A program made the translations under genes and the position numbers. From the NCBI GenBank assembly GCA_963556695.1, contig CAUWAG010000010.1, forward strand, positions 620,001 to 684,000: 64,000 bases of DNA, given 5' to 3'. This document shows positions 11,740-22,225 of this stretch, piece by piece (within the stretch, counting starts at the first letter, position 1; the number at the start of each line of letters is the position of its first letter). This DNA is from Anthostomella pinea. Its lineage: Eukaryota > Ascomycota > Sordariomycetes > Xylariales > Xylariaceae. The notes below the pieces were generated by a model that had not been told where the DNA came from, did not search any database, and was given only the letters and a program-made list of their open reading frames with translations.

Positions 11740-13002
11740 TCAACACTCGCCTGTCGGTACCCCCAGGAGAGTGCCGGTAGCGCCGAATAGCCTGGCTTTG
11801 TCCTCTGTGACAAACATCCCGCGCTCCATCTCTTCCTCGGTACGTTGCGCGAGGCAGGGTAACCCCAACAAACAGCCAAGACTCCAAGCCCCTTCCACTT
11901 GCGGCGTCGGCTCGCCAGAGCGGATAGGGGCAATTGACAACGAATTGTCCTGAAAGCTCTCCGCCGCCCCAGATCCTAGTCGAGCACCCTTCACTGCCGA
12001 CCAGTACAGCTCGCTCCACGGCTCAATCTCTGCCCAGAACGCAGAATCAAAAGAAACCGTGTCAATCGACGCAAGGCGCAGAAACGTAACATAGGTCTTG
12101 ATCAACCGCACCGCGTCATTGATGCGACAATCAGCATTCTGCTCGCTGTCCCGCGTGCAGATGACAGAAGAGTGATACGGATGCGTAACCTCGCGCACGT
12201 TGCCGAAGTCGGCCAGGACCCAGTGGGTATCCGACACTGTCGCGTCCAGGTAGTCCGTCACGAAGACATTCGAGAGTTTTATGTCATCGTGACATAGCCC
12301 ATGCTCGCCGTGCATCCTGGCCAAGGCGCCCAGCAGGCGGTTCAGCGAGGGGCGGAACCGGGCATCTAGATCTCGGTGGTTAAGGTTCTCGGAGCGCAAA
12401 CGCATAGCTACGTTCTGGAGGTTTCCAGATGGTAGGTAGGGCGTGAGCACAAGCCAGCTTGCCGGTTCTGTCTCTGTTGCTGGGGCGAGGAGGTAGCCTT
12501 TCAGGGGCAGGAAGTCGGCATCTTCGGCCACCTCGTCCTGGAGGCCGCCGAGCACCAATGTGGCGGGGATCTCGGTTGGTATCCTCGTAGGTGATGAGGA
12601 TGAGTCAAGGCAGTTGCGAAGGGGACTCCGCGTGGTGACGAAGGTCTTGATCACGGTGTCCTCGTACAGGAAGATCTCGCCCTCCCAGCCGCCCCCTATG
12701 CGTTTCCACTCCTCCCGCTGGATCGGCCTCTCAGCCAGACTACCTGCGGAAGCTTCCCATTCTGACCGATGTATCCTTCGTTCTGAGTCATTGCTGAAGA
12801 TCGTTGCTGAGTACTTCTCCTGGAGATCATGGCGGTATTGGCGATGGAGCGCCACGAGAAAGAGGATTCCTGTCACCGCGGCGGCGACGGTACACCTCAG
12901 GAGGAATCGGAAGCGTCTTTGGGAGAACTGCTTGACTTCCGGTCGCCACGATGATCGACGTGCTGGTTTGGTGTAGGGATATGCGGTTTCCTCAAAGCCC
13001 AT
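11740..13002 (-). CDS. membrane-anchored protein kinase-like protein
   Basis: A single exon of 420 residues. A basic N-terminus is followed by one membrane segment at about residues 34-53 (LLRCTVAAAVTGILFLVALH), predicting a type II-like or signal-anchored protein. The kinase fold is recognisable: a Gly-rich loop GGGWEG (103-108), candidate ATP lysine Lys119 in VIKTF, catalytic loop HDDIKLSN (238-245, Asp240 as base) and DFG (265-267). The usual HRD arginine is Asp239, as in non-RD or atypical kinases. The distal lobe is short and shows no clear APE motif, so activity is uncertain. I do not recognise a named orthologue. It converges with the dehydrogenase gene, the two stop codons being about 140 bp apart. 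Confidence 0.8.
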   Translation of the reverse strand: MGFEETAYPYTKPARRSSWRPEVKQFSQRRFRFLLRCTVAAAVTGILFLVALHRQYRHDLQEKYSATIFSNDSERRIHRSEWEASAGSLAERPIQREEWKRIGGGWEGEIFLYEDTVIKTFVTTRSPLRNCLDSSSSPTRIPTEIPATLVLGGLQDEVAEDADFLPLKGYLLAPATETEPASWLVLTPYLPSGNLQNVAMRLRSENLNHRDLDARFRPSLNRLLGALARMHGEHGLCHDDIKLSNVFVTDYLDATVSDTHWVLADFGNVREVTHPYHSSVICTRDSEQNADCRINDAVRLIKTYVTFLRLASIDTVSFDSAFWAEIEPWSELYWSAVKGARLGSGAAESFQDNSLSIAPIRSGEPTPQVEGAWSLGCLLGLPCLAQRTEEEMERGMFVTEDKARLFGATGTLLGVPTGEC

Positions 13003-13755
13003 GGTGGTAGTGTCAATAGGCTATTGATTAGGGTGCTCCTGCGTGTCCAGTTGGCGCGTCGTAGGTAGTTAAAGTATTTGATATAGACGCTTATAGGATC
13101 GTAAAGAAACATAAGGTAGGTATGTCGTGAAACGGGGTGTCGTTGAAAAAGGCATATTAGTAGACATTCACGTCGGCTCCTGCCCAGGCGGTGCGACTGG
13201 CAGTCACAGTCATCAAAACCAGACAAAATTGAGCAATAACTCTTGGAGCCAAGCACTCCTTCCCTGTTTTCTTGAATTGTCGAACACCTTGGCACTTTGG
13301 TCATTCCAAGCTACCTAGTCCATCGTCCCAACGTAGGTCATGACTTGCAGCTAGGTCCCGCCGTCAGTCCAAGGTACGCAAGAGTATTTGCTCAAGTTCG
13401 GATATCGGTTCATCTAGATGTGGATGCGGTTCGGTTCACACGGCAAGGTCCCGCGCGATCTACCTCAAGGCTAACGAGAACGCCAAGCCTTACCATCACG
13501 ATCATACTGCCGTCTGTGCCGCCTGTGCCGCATAAGGTAGCTTGGGATACCCCCCGTGAAGCTTCATAGAGTTGACCGATGGACCGGCATAATGTCATGA
13601 TGTCATCAGGCCACCATTATAGGAACTCCGTATGGGACAGACAGTCTTTCCAGTCACGCAAGCTCTTAAATAATAATTTGCATAAGCATCTGGTATAAGC
13701 CGATACTCCAATCGAAACCGACTGGAATAAGCACCAACCCCAGCTTATCCCACGC
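13003..13755. other. intergenic region, no gene seen
   Basis: No supported gene between the kinase-like gene and the 3' end of the mannosidase gene. Around 13670-13745 there are AATAAGCA and GCTTATGC-type words resembling the interior of the MITE family, but no matching inverted ends could be defined. Confidence 0.4.
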
Positions 13756-16503
13756 TCAGAGTTTTACGTGACCCGGACTCGGAGGCACCTCTCCGGTATC
13801 CCATATGGCCACCTCAGATCCCATCTCGAACTCGAGCAAGCTGTCTTCTCCGCCAGGCCGCACGATATCTTCATGGCTGACCCAGCTTCGGTCCCAGCTC
13901 TGGCCATTGACCTTGAAGCTCTGGACGTACATCCCATCTTCCAGTCCGGTAGCCTTGATTCTCAGAACCGACCCACTGTCCCCCAGCCTCACGGTAACGT
14001 CTTCGAAGCGCGGCGCAAGCACCAGGTAGACCGGCTGGGTCACGACCGGATACAGTCCAATCATATTCCACACAAGCCAGCTGCTCATAGAGCCTGCATC
14101 ATCATTGCCGGGGATGCCAGAGCGGCCGGCGTTGTAGTACTGGTCGACGAGTTCTCGCGATCGACGGACGGACTTGTGTTGCCGCTGTGGGAGGTAGTTG
14201 TACAGGAATGGGGTCATGAAACTCGGTTCGTTGCCCGGATTGAATATCGTCGAGCCGGCACTGTTACCGCCTTGGTCGGACTGCGTGAGTCCGAGTGTGA
14301 ACATGGTATCCAGACGTGCTTCAGTTGTCTCTGGTCCGCCCATGAGGGATATGAGTGTCTCCATGTCGAACGGGGTCGTCCAACTGTATTCCCACCTATG
14401 ATAAACCTCGTCAGCATCGGATTATCAGTATCTTGGTAGCGTGACTGCAACTTACGGGACACCTTCATAGCTGATGCTGCCCCATTCACACTCGCCGCAG
14501 GACAGAGGATCGTAGTCCTGGTAGCTGCCATTTGGATATGTCGGCGCCAAGAAACCCGTGTAGTTAAGCGAAGTGACATCTGTCGCCCATGTCTTCTGCC
14601 AGCCACTACATCACGGAGTTAGCAGGGTGATGTATTTGCAACTCACGTGCATGGGTATCGGGTCACTTACGCTGAGCGATTGCGGTACAAGGCGATATCC
14701 TCGGGTGCCTCTCCCTTGGCGACTTGGGACAAGCTAAAGTCATTCAACGAGTACTCGACCGTCTTGCTCAAGCACCTGCCTCTTGCTGGAGTCACATATC
14801 CGTATTCCTTCCAGTCCTGCAGCGCCCCACGTCCCTCCTTCGTACTGCCAGTCGGATCCTCGAAGTCGAAATTGTTGTAGGGCAGCACTTCTGCGTTGGT
14901 CTTCATAGCAGCATATCCATCAGTCCAGTTGATGCCGCCTTGTAGCCCCTTTACGTAGGCGTCTGCGAGGACATTGTCCGAGTTTGAGCCACCTTGTACT
15001 CTGCCATTGTGGTTATGACTGCGCCCCTCTGGCATGAAACGCTCATATCTCCAGATATCGATCATGGCTCTTACGATCTCAATCTGTGCTTTGGGTTGTA
15101 TGAGCGTCAGGAGAGGATGGAGGCATCGGAAGGTATCCCAGAGGGTGTAGAAGTCGTCGTAGTAAGGCTCCCCCGAGTCCCAATAGGGGTTCTCGCCAGT
15201 GCGGTTCGATGGCAGGAGATGGGAGTGATACATGGCCGTGTAGAACATTTCGAGCTGCGTTTCGTTTGACGTACTGGCTTCAACCTTGGAGAGAACTTCG
15301 GTGTTCCACTGGTTCTGCGCTTCTGCCTTGACAGCTTCGATATCCCAGCTTGGGATCTCTTCCAGAAACTGACATGCCTTATCGGCTGATACCCAGGAGA
15401 CTCCGACCTTGGACTTGACTGTCGTCGCATTGGGTGGAAACTCAAAGAGGGCCCCTATGCGATCAGCGTACTGGTATTCCACTGTCCCGCCCTTGATCGA
15501 GGTCTTGTTCGTGAAAGTCGGCCTGACATCTGTCGCATTTGGCCAGTACGGATCAGTCGCCTTGCCGGAGAACAGCTGGGCCGATGATGGTGTTGTATCG
15601 AAGTGCCCGCAAAAATACACGCGATAATTACCGCCTATAAGGTGTCAGCTCATTGTTCCGAGGTGAACGATACATATCAGCTTACCCCAAGCCCACCCTT
15701 CTCTGTACACGCCATACCCCGAGTACCAGGTGCCATCTTCGCTTCTCTCAAGCTCACCGTTGCTCCACGCCTGTTCCTTCTTGCCAGTGCTGGGCAGAAG
15801 ATGACTCAGGTCGACCAAGACGTACCGACCAGTGTCCTTTGGGTACTCATATTTCATGATGCCCGCATGCATACTGGCGCTCATCTCCGCTGTGACGCCG
15901 TTCTGAAGTTGGGTCTTATAGTAGCCTACACTCGCTACATCTTCGGCGATTCGGGGCTGCATGTAAGTCAGATTGTCGAGCACGTTCACACCCTCGATGG
16001 TAGTCAGTGGCATCTGGGGTATGAGGCCGTAGGTTGGTGCTCCTCCGGTGCCGCTTTCGTGAAGCATGGTGACGGCTGTGACGTTGCCATCTGGTGTAAA
16101 TCCAGCATTTGCAGAAACTGCGAGTCGTGTTAGAGCGTACGTATCATGTCGATGGTATTCGGATATCGTGCTGTGCTATCTTTTAGGCCAAGGGAAGAGC
16201 ATCAGTGGCCGCAACTTACATGAGACATTCCACCTAGGCCGTAGGGTCAGTACTTGCTTTCTCGGTAAATATAGAGGGTAACATCATTACGAACCTCGTC
16301 GTGTCAATCCCAACCTTGACAGCACCAAAGGGTAGAGCAGCGCCAGGGAAGACATTGCCGGCATTGTAGGCCGTCCCAGGAACCGGACCCTCTGTACCGA
16401 TGAACATGTTCACATACTGTGTCCAGTCTGTCGTGTTTCCGGTAACCGTACCACTTGCGGCGAGAGCAAGTACGCCCGCTACGGCAATGTGAAGGAACTT
16501 CAT
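13756..16503 (-). CDS. secreted GH92 alpha-1,2-mannosidase
   Basis: Six exons on the minus strand: 16503-16295, 16233-16220, 16117-15686, 15634-14671, 14605-14456 and 14395-13756, giving 802 residues with consistent phases. Residues 1-22 (MKFLHIAVAGVLALAASGTV...) form a signal peptide. Family GH92 features seen in order: VNMFIGTEGPVPGTAYNAGN near the N-terminus, LHESGTGGAPTYG, DDFYTLWDTFRCLHPL, EGRSHNHNGRVQGGSNSDNV, and the C-terminal GNDDAGSMSSWLVWNMIGLY. GH92 enzymes are calcium-dependent exo-mannosidases that trim alpha-mannan or N-glycans. Length is usual for fungal members. Exon 2 is only 14 bp; it is required to keep frame and supplies RWNVS before FSANAGFTPDGN. The gene is divergent from the FAD oxidoreductase, sharing a 1.1-kb upstream region. 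Confidence 0.9.
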
Positions 16504-17629
16504 GCTGGCAGCCACGTTCAAAGAACCCAAACTGGAGCAAGTCGTCGCATTGTACACCAGCAGGCCATTATATGATGGCAGGGACTCTCTCGGCTCTTAA
16601 ACTCTCTTTATGATCACCACCGCCATCATCACCGCCGGTCAACTGCCCGCGTTGGACGCTGTTGCCCACCGTGGACCCTGGTGTACCCCATACTACCCCA
16701 TGTTACCCCCATATTACCCCGACTCTTCCCCATATCCCAGCCCCAACGACCCACCGACTAAGCTGTTTGTAGCGAACACCACCGCCGAGCTCCAACACGT
16801 CGCCGGGCAATCGCCCGAAAATTGCGGTGAGTGGTGGATAAGGTTGGTCAGTTGCCAAGTCGGCTTTCGCTTCATAGTGTGGCCTCGACAGGTGCTGGCT
16901 GGAATAGCTGTGGATGGCGAATAACGACGATCCCACAGTCCCCTTTATGCCACCGTCTATGGAATACCTGCGTAATCTAATTGATCGCTTGTGACGTCAT
17001 GAATGCCGATGAGAGCAACTCAGTCCAAGCCAGCCCTGAGATTGAACGAAAGGAAATCCCGCCGACTTGAAGAAATATTCACGATTCATATTGATCAGGG
17101 GTAGCTGTTCAGGCGGAACCAAGTCCTTGGGAGTCGCGCCGGCTTCAATCGGATCGCTTCTTGCAGACTTGGTACGCGACAACCACCCAGACAGGGTCCA
17201 CCAGACGTACCAGGACGGCATGGTGCTCTTTGAATACCTCAAGAGCTGCTAAAGGTGCCCGTATGGCACAGTTACTTCAAGAGGCAAATTTATCAACCCT
17301 TCTCAGGTCAGCCCCTGACTCGCTTATGCTCGTACGAGGCACGATGGCGAAACCTCGGCACCACTGCGCAGCCCAGCCCCCGCGATCTCGTTCCTTAAGT
17401 GTTGAATGATCTCCCTGATTCTCCCACATCATCCGGACCTAATTACCTACCTCATCAGTTATCACATCGGTACTCTATAATCTATATGTTTCCGCCTGCG
17501 ATACCAAGGGCAACAGATTTTACGAGGAGAACCCACCATAGTGGTGGAGCCTGAACCGAGCCGAGTTGGGCCTACTGAGTTCCGAGAGGACCGTCCTTCC
17601 ACATCTACCGGTACCTCGCCATCGCGAAA
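16504..17629. promoter_or_regulatory. divergent intergenic/promoter region
   Basis: About 1.1 kb between two genes transcribed away from each other (mannosidase leftward, FAD oxidoreductase rightward). It holds an irregular array of TACCCC/TTACCCC words at about 16684-16725 but no supported gene. Shared regulation of the two genes is possible but not shown by any recognisable operator. Confidence 0.45.
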
Positions 17630-19339
17630 ATGTCAAGCGACGATGAGACAGCCAAGTCGGAAGACCCCATCATCATTGTCGGCGCAGGGCTAGCCGGCCT
17701 AGTCGCAGCCTATGAGCTGACGCAGCGCAATGTGCCGGTCCTCATCCTGGACCAGGAAGGGGAGCAGAACCTGGGTGGCCAGGCCTTCTGGTCCCTAGGC
17801 GGCATCTTCTGCGTCAATTCCAAAGAGCAGAGACGCCTGGGCATCAAAGACAGCCGCGAGCTTGCCATGCGCGATTGGCTCGGGTCCGCGCGTTTCGACC
17901 GCGAGGACGAGGACTTCTGGCCGCGCAAATGGGCTGAGGCCTTTGTGAACTTCGCCACCGATGATATGGAGGACTACGTCAAGGCGCGCGGCATGGGCTT
18001 CCTTGTGAACGTCGGCTGGGCTGAGCGCGGGGATGGGAGGGCTGAAGGGCATGGCAATTCCGTCCCGAGGTTCCACATTACCTGGGGTACTGGGCCGGAG
18101 GTCGTGCGGGTGTTTGCGGAACCGGTCAGAGAAGCGGAGAAGAAAGGCCTGGTCCAGTTCAAGTTCCGACACATGGTTGACGAGGTGCTGGTGGACGAGG
18201 ACGGCAGGGCAAGCGGTGTCCGCGGGCGGGTGCTGGAGGCGGATAACGTCGAAAGGGGCGCCAAGTCGTCAAGGAACTCAGTGGGCGAGTTCGAGTTCCA
18301 TGGATCCGCTGTCATGATCTCGTCTGGTGGTATCGGAGGCAATGTTGAAGCAGTCAAGAAGGCCTGGCCAGTGGATCGCCTGGGCCCGAAGGTCCCAGAG
18401 AACTTCGTTATCGGCGTTCCCGCCCACGTCGACGGTCGAATGATTGGTATTACTGAATCGCTCGGCGGTCGCGTTATCAATAAAGACCGCATGTGGCATT
18501 ACACCGAAGGCCTTCAGAACTGGGATCCCATCTGGCCGGCTCATGGCATTCGCGTCCTGCCAGCACCGTCATCGCTATGGCTTGATGCAACGGGCAAGAG
18601 ACTCCCTCCATTCCTCTACCCTGGGTGCGATACGCTGGCAACGCTCAAGTATATCTGCAGCACCGGCTACGACTACACCTGGTTCATCCTCGACCAAACC
18701 ATCATCGCCCGCGAGTTCGGCCTCTCGGGCTCCGAGCAGAACCCCGACGTGACAAACAAGAGCATATGGCAGCTGCTCCTCAACAGAATCTTCAGCTCAA
18801 AGGGCCCAGTTCCGGTCCAGAACTTCCAGAAACACGGCATAGACTTCGTCGTACGGGGTAATCTGGAGGATCTAGTTGCTGGCATGAACGAGCTGGCCAA
18901 AGCTGCTGGTGGCCCTGTGCTGGATTACGACAAGGTCAAGGAGACGGTCGAGACCCGCGACGGCCAGATGGACAACAACTACTGCAAAGACGCGCAGGTG
19001 CTGCTAATCCGCAACGGGCGCAATTACTGGCCCGATAGCCGCAGTCGTATTGCACCTCCGCATCGCCTGCTCGACCCCAAGCACGAACCGCTGATCGCGG
19101 TGCGGATGAATCTGCTCACGCGCAAGACGCTCGGCGGGCTGGAGACAAACTTGCAAAGCAATGTAATGAAAACAGGCGGTGAGCCTTTTCCGGGGCTGTA
19201 TGCTGCTGGTGAGGCTGCTGGGTTTGGCGGAGGAGGCGTTCATGGTTACAGCTCTCTTGAGGGGACGTTTCTTGGAGGATGCATCTTCTCGGGCCGGGCT
19301 GCTGGGAGGGCAATTGCCGATGAGGTCTTAGGAAAGTAG
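17630..19339 (+). CDS. FAD-dependent oxidoreductase, KstD/fumarate-reductase type
   Basis: One uninterrupted exon of 569 residues. The N-terminal dinucleotide-binding motif IIIVGAGLAGLVAAYEL (about residues 14-30) ends with an acidic LILDQEG, and the C-terminal FAD-contact block PGLYAAGEAAGFGGGGVHGY followed by SLEGTFLGGC is typical of FAD-binding family 2 (3-ketosteroid dehydrogenase / fumarate reductase flavoproteins). It should oxidise or reduce a C-C bond using FAD; the substrate is not deducible. Residues such as SSGGIGGN and TGYDYTWF are intact, so the gene looks functional. The lack of introns in a 1.7-kb fungal gene, among intron-bearing neighbours, would suit a bacterial origin, but this is only a suggestion. 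No targeting signal is evident. Confidence 0.85.
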   Translation: MSSDDETAKSEDPIIIVGAGLAGLVAAYELTQRNVPVLILDQEGEQNLGGQAFWSLGGIFCVNSKEQRRLGIKDSRELAMRDWLGSARFDREDEDFWPRKWAEAFVNFATDDMEDYVKARGMGFLVNVGWAERGDGRAEGHGNSVPRFHITWGTGPEVVRVFAEPVREAEKKGLVQFKFRHMVDEVLVDEDGRASGVRGRVLEADNVERGAKSSRNSVGEFEFHGSAVMISSGGIGGNVEAVKKAWPVDRLGPKVPENFVIGVPAHVDGRMIGITESLGGRVINKDRMWHYTEGLQNWDPIWPAHGIRVLPAPSSLWLDATGKRLPPFLYPGCDTLATLKYICSTGYDYTWFILDQTIIAREFGLSGSEQNPDVTNKSIWQLLLNRIFSSKGPVPVQNFQKHGIDFVVRGNLEDLVAGMNELAKAAGGPVLDYDKVKETVETRDGQMDNNYCKDAQVLLIRNGRNYWPDSRSRIAPPHRLLDPKHEPLIAVRMNLLTRKTLGGLETNLQSNVMKTGGEPFPGLYAAGEAAGFGGGGVHGYSSLEGTFLGGCIFSGRAAGRAIADEVLGK

Positions 19340-19956
19340 TTGAATTATATGAACAGCCGTTTGTGCTATATATGGGATGCTTGAAATCCGCTTGGAAGAG
19401 ACCCATACAACAAAATCAAGTAAGCAGCGAGTTGGTACGAGGGGCGTACGGAGGCTTTTGGAGGTTCAGTATACCATGCATTGTCCCCTTGCAGCAATCC
19501 CCATCCCAGGTAACACGTCACTCCCTATCAGCACTTTCGGGACAACCGACCGACCCTTCTCAGGCAGCACCAGGGCGCCGAGCCTACCATGCCGTCCTGA
19601 CCGCCGTGTATCCCTGCGCCGCCTGCAGTGGATCTAGGATGTGGCCAGGTCGGCCGCTTGGGGTTGTAGGCAGGTTGGCCACTTGGGATCAGGACAGATC
19701 AGATGAGGTGCCCCTAGAGGTCTACATGGGGGTATTTAAGTGTAGATTCCACGATAGCCAGCCGTTCTTAAATTCTTCCAATACATCATCTTTCTCGCGT
19801 TCTGTCCAGACCTCTATTGAGCAACCTGACATCTGACATCTGACACAGTCAAGACAACCCTTTCTCCGTTAGTTTAAACTCACACCTACGCGAAAGGTAC
19901 ACGAATGCAGCGCGTATTCAAGCAATATCACCAACACCACCGACACCACCAACACC

Positions 19957-20229
19957 ATGCAGTTCCGAACCACAGCCATTATCGTCCTTTCTGCGCTTGG
20001 GGTCTTAGGAGACACTCTAGTCCAACAGAAGCAAGATATCCAACCGCGCGGCTTGCCCCTCAGCACTATTTACCTTGAGTGCGTTAAGGGTTGCGAAGAC
20101 AAGGCAAAGGGGTGGTTTGAAAAGATCGATAAAGAGAGACAAGAAAATATTATCGACGATGGACTGAAAAAGAGATTTGAAGAAGAAGCCAAGGAAAAGC
20201 GTAAGACTTGTATAAAGAACTGCGATTAA
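19957..20229 (+). CDS. small secreted cysteine protein, twin CX3C
   Basis: A single exon of 90 residues. Residues 1-18 (MQFRTTAIIVLSALGVLG) form a clear signal peptide. The mature part is highly charged and helical in character, with only four cysteines arranged as two CX3C pairs: Cys42/Cys46 (CVKGC) and Cys85/Cys89 (CIKNC), separated by 38 residues rich in Lys and Glu. This pattern suggests an alpha-hairpin clamped by two disulfides. The family is not recognised. Size, secretion signal, cysteines and position at the edge of the transposon island fit a candidate secreted effector-like protein, but nothing shows the role. A TATTTAAG box at 19733-19740, about 220 bp upstream, is a plausible TATA element. 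Confidence 0.7.
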   Translation: MQFRTTAIIVLSALGVLGDTLVQQKQDIQPRGLPLSTIYLECVKGCEDKAKGWFEKIDKERQENIIDDGLKKRFEEEAKEKRKTCIKNCD

Positions 20230-20254
20230 TGTCAGGGAAATTGGTGCCTGTCGG

Positions 20255-20500
20255 GTGTGTTTGCAAGCGGCTGTAGCTGAAAGGGGCTTCAAGGGGCTGA
20301 AAGGGGTGAGAGAAGTGAGAGGGATCCATTGTGGTGACAGCATTCGGGTGTTGCCTGGCATATCCGTTGTCTGGTGTCAGGCAGCCGGGGATCAAAGGGC
20401 TCCCATAGCTGTACTGTATTTAGGTACTTTGGGAATCTTCCGCTTAGAACCATGGATGCGACACAGACCAATCATCAGCCCATTCCTGAACCATCACATG
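20255..20500. repeat. dispersed repeat, copy 1 (pair with 25640-25875)
   Basis: Shared words in the same order with 25640-25875 include GCTGTAGCTG/GCTGCAGCTG, runs of GAAAGGGG, TCCATTGTGGTGACAG, CAGGCAGC, GGGATCAAAGGGCT and GACACAGACCA. The copies have diverged and no clean termini were found. The downstream stretch 20510-20620 holds several CCTAAGGTACC-like palindromic words. The repeat may be an LTR or UTR fragment. Confidence 0.55.
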
Positions 20501-21143
20501 TCTTGACCTTACCTAAGGTACCTACTACTTTTAGGTACATGGAGCTGGTCCAGGCTTACTAGCCTGCTTCCCAGGGCCGATGCCTTAGGAGAGCAGGCAC
20601 CTTCCCGCTTGGTACCTTAGGTGTGGAGTTGAGAAGGAGCACACTTCTGGGGCAAATGACGTTGTCGTTCCTGCACTTTCAGGGCTGGCCGTCAGGGAGT
20701 GACCTACCTACTCTTTTTCGTCCGACCTCGTGGGTCTGCTCCTCGTTGCCTCTTTTCTTTCTCGACCCTCCCTTGGGACCAAGTTCTAGTCACAGTCACC
20801 ATAAGAACCTGTTGCTTCGCTCTGCGTAACCAATCTCGACTTCAACACATGATCGGGAATACTTCAAACCCAAAGCCTTACATTTACTCGAAAGCAACCA
20901 CGTAAGCTTGCGAGCCTTAGAAAGCCAATACACACACACAGCCGTACCTACACGCATATATATCTCGCCCTTTTTCGAGCGTATAACATCAACCACCCCT
21001 TTACGGGCGACCCTTTAGATTTTTTTAATTTTATATATTACTAATCAACGATAAACCACTTTTATTAATGTTATAATAGTTCGTTTATAACTTTAATAAT
21101 AATAGCATTAAATAATTATTTAAATAACGCTACCTATATTATT

Positions 21144-21300
21144 ACCCACCTGGTCCCTCGTCAGGTGAGCCACCAGGTCACGTGTAGATTAGATGAGGAA
21201 GGAACAAGGCCACCACCTTGCTGGCTTCCTTTTCCTTCCTCACCTTGTTATTTTTGTAATTAATCCCAGATTGCAACACACCGCCGCAGGCATCGTGACA
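21144..21300 (-). repeat. solo-LTR-like repeat, copy 1
   Basis: Read on the minus strand it begins TGTCACGATGCCTGCGGCG and ends near ACCAGGTGGGT. It matches 24463-24640 in the same order (AAAATAACAAGGT, CCTTCCT, TCTAATC, ACACGTGACCTG). The TGTCACG start is typical of fungal Ty3-type LTRs. It abuts the truncated Tc1 copy at 21301. The left boundary is approximate and no target duplication was identified. Confidence 0.55.
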
Positions 21301-21783
21301 AGTGGTCTCAAAGCGCTTGACAGTCTCAGTGATGGTGGCAGGGCGCGTGGTTTTGAACGCGTCGGCAACCTCCTTGTGTTAAACAGCGTGTATTATGGTT
21401 GATCTGGTTGATAACGTGTATTCTGGTGATTCTGATTGAAGTGTTCTCTCTCTGTGAAAATCCTTTTGTGGGCTAGGTGGCCTAAAAATGCCCTATTGGC
21501 CTTGTTGGTGCACTGCCACCTCCCTGAACGCCACAGTGGCTTGTGTGCCATTCAACACCTTCCGGCTCTGCCTCAGCACTCTCGCCGCCACAATCGCAGA
21601 GCGAGCATCGCGAGTGAACTCCCCGTTCGGCGCGCGACTGCCGCTCAATTCGTCTCCAAAAGATCGAAATACCATCGTGATTTGCGTTGTTGAGAGAGTG
21701 TCGAAGTTGAAGGGTGGTTGACGCGTTGCTTTGATGGTCGGAGATTAGTGGTGGGGTGTATGGAGACTTTTGTCCACCTAGTT
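21301..21783 (-). mobile_element. truncated Tc1/impala-like element
   Basis: The minus-strand 5' end is intact: after a TA (21784-21785) it reads AACTAGGTGGACAAAAGTCT, closely matching the end of the full-length Tc1 element at 22397. Inside, NGEFTRDARSAIVAARV corresponds to NGEFISEARLAIVAAQI of the full copy, and a downstream VADAF...TETVKRFETT segment matches its helix-turn-helix region. The element breaks off at 21301, where the solo-LTR-like repeat starts. Confidence 0.7.
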
Positions 21784-21785
21784 TA

Positions 21786-22225
21786 GCAACCGGACTACGG
21801 CCTCGTACCCGCTCTCTACCGCCTACTATAGCGGCGTCTTGCCGTGTTTATCTTTTAAGTTAAGATCGACGTTCCTCGTATCTGTGAGATTTCAAAGTGT
21901 TCTATTAAGGAGAGGAATTCCAGCTACTCTAGAGCGGCCAGAATGGCCCTATATATATCCAAGATACTAAAAGAAAGGATACGTGGCCTTATATTGGCCA
22001 CGTATGTGACAGAGTCACAAATCGAGATAGTGATCCTAAAGGATGACTATGGATGGGCTAACGTAGCCCAGAACCCAACAGTATCAAGCAGCAGCCGGAC
22101 TATGGCCTTGTGCCCGTTTTGTACTGCCTACTATAGCGTCGTCTGGCAGTTATTATCTTTTATATTTACAAGGAAATCCCTAGCTAGTATTATAATAGCT
22201 CCCTTTAAACCAAAATAAGATGCTA
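21786..22225 (-). pseudogene. ankyrin-repeat gene fragments
   Basis: Minus-strand frames show two ankyrin-like units: one at about 21790-21870 (NVDLNLKDKHGKTPL, two stops, then AVESGYEAVVRLL) and one at about 22085-22210 (VNIKDNNCQTTL, stops, AVQNGHKAIVRLLLD). Stops fall at equivalent points in both, where SWA or a similar sequence is usual in ankyrin repeats. This is a decayed remnant of an ankyrin protein, possibly of an NLR; the Tc1 fragment ends exactly at its right side. Confidence 0.5.

Noticed and set aside
13670..13745. Possible fourth MITE copy
   Set aside because: Only interior-like words (AATAAGCA, GCTTATGC) are present; no inverted ends or TA duplication could be placed.
13768..14439. 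Plus-strand open frame of 223 codons
   Set aside because: Antisense to the conserved C-terminal exon of the GH92 mannosidase.
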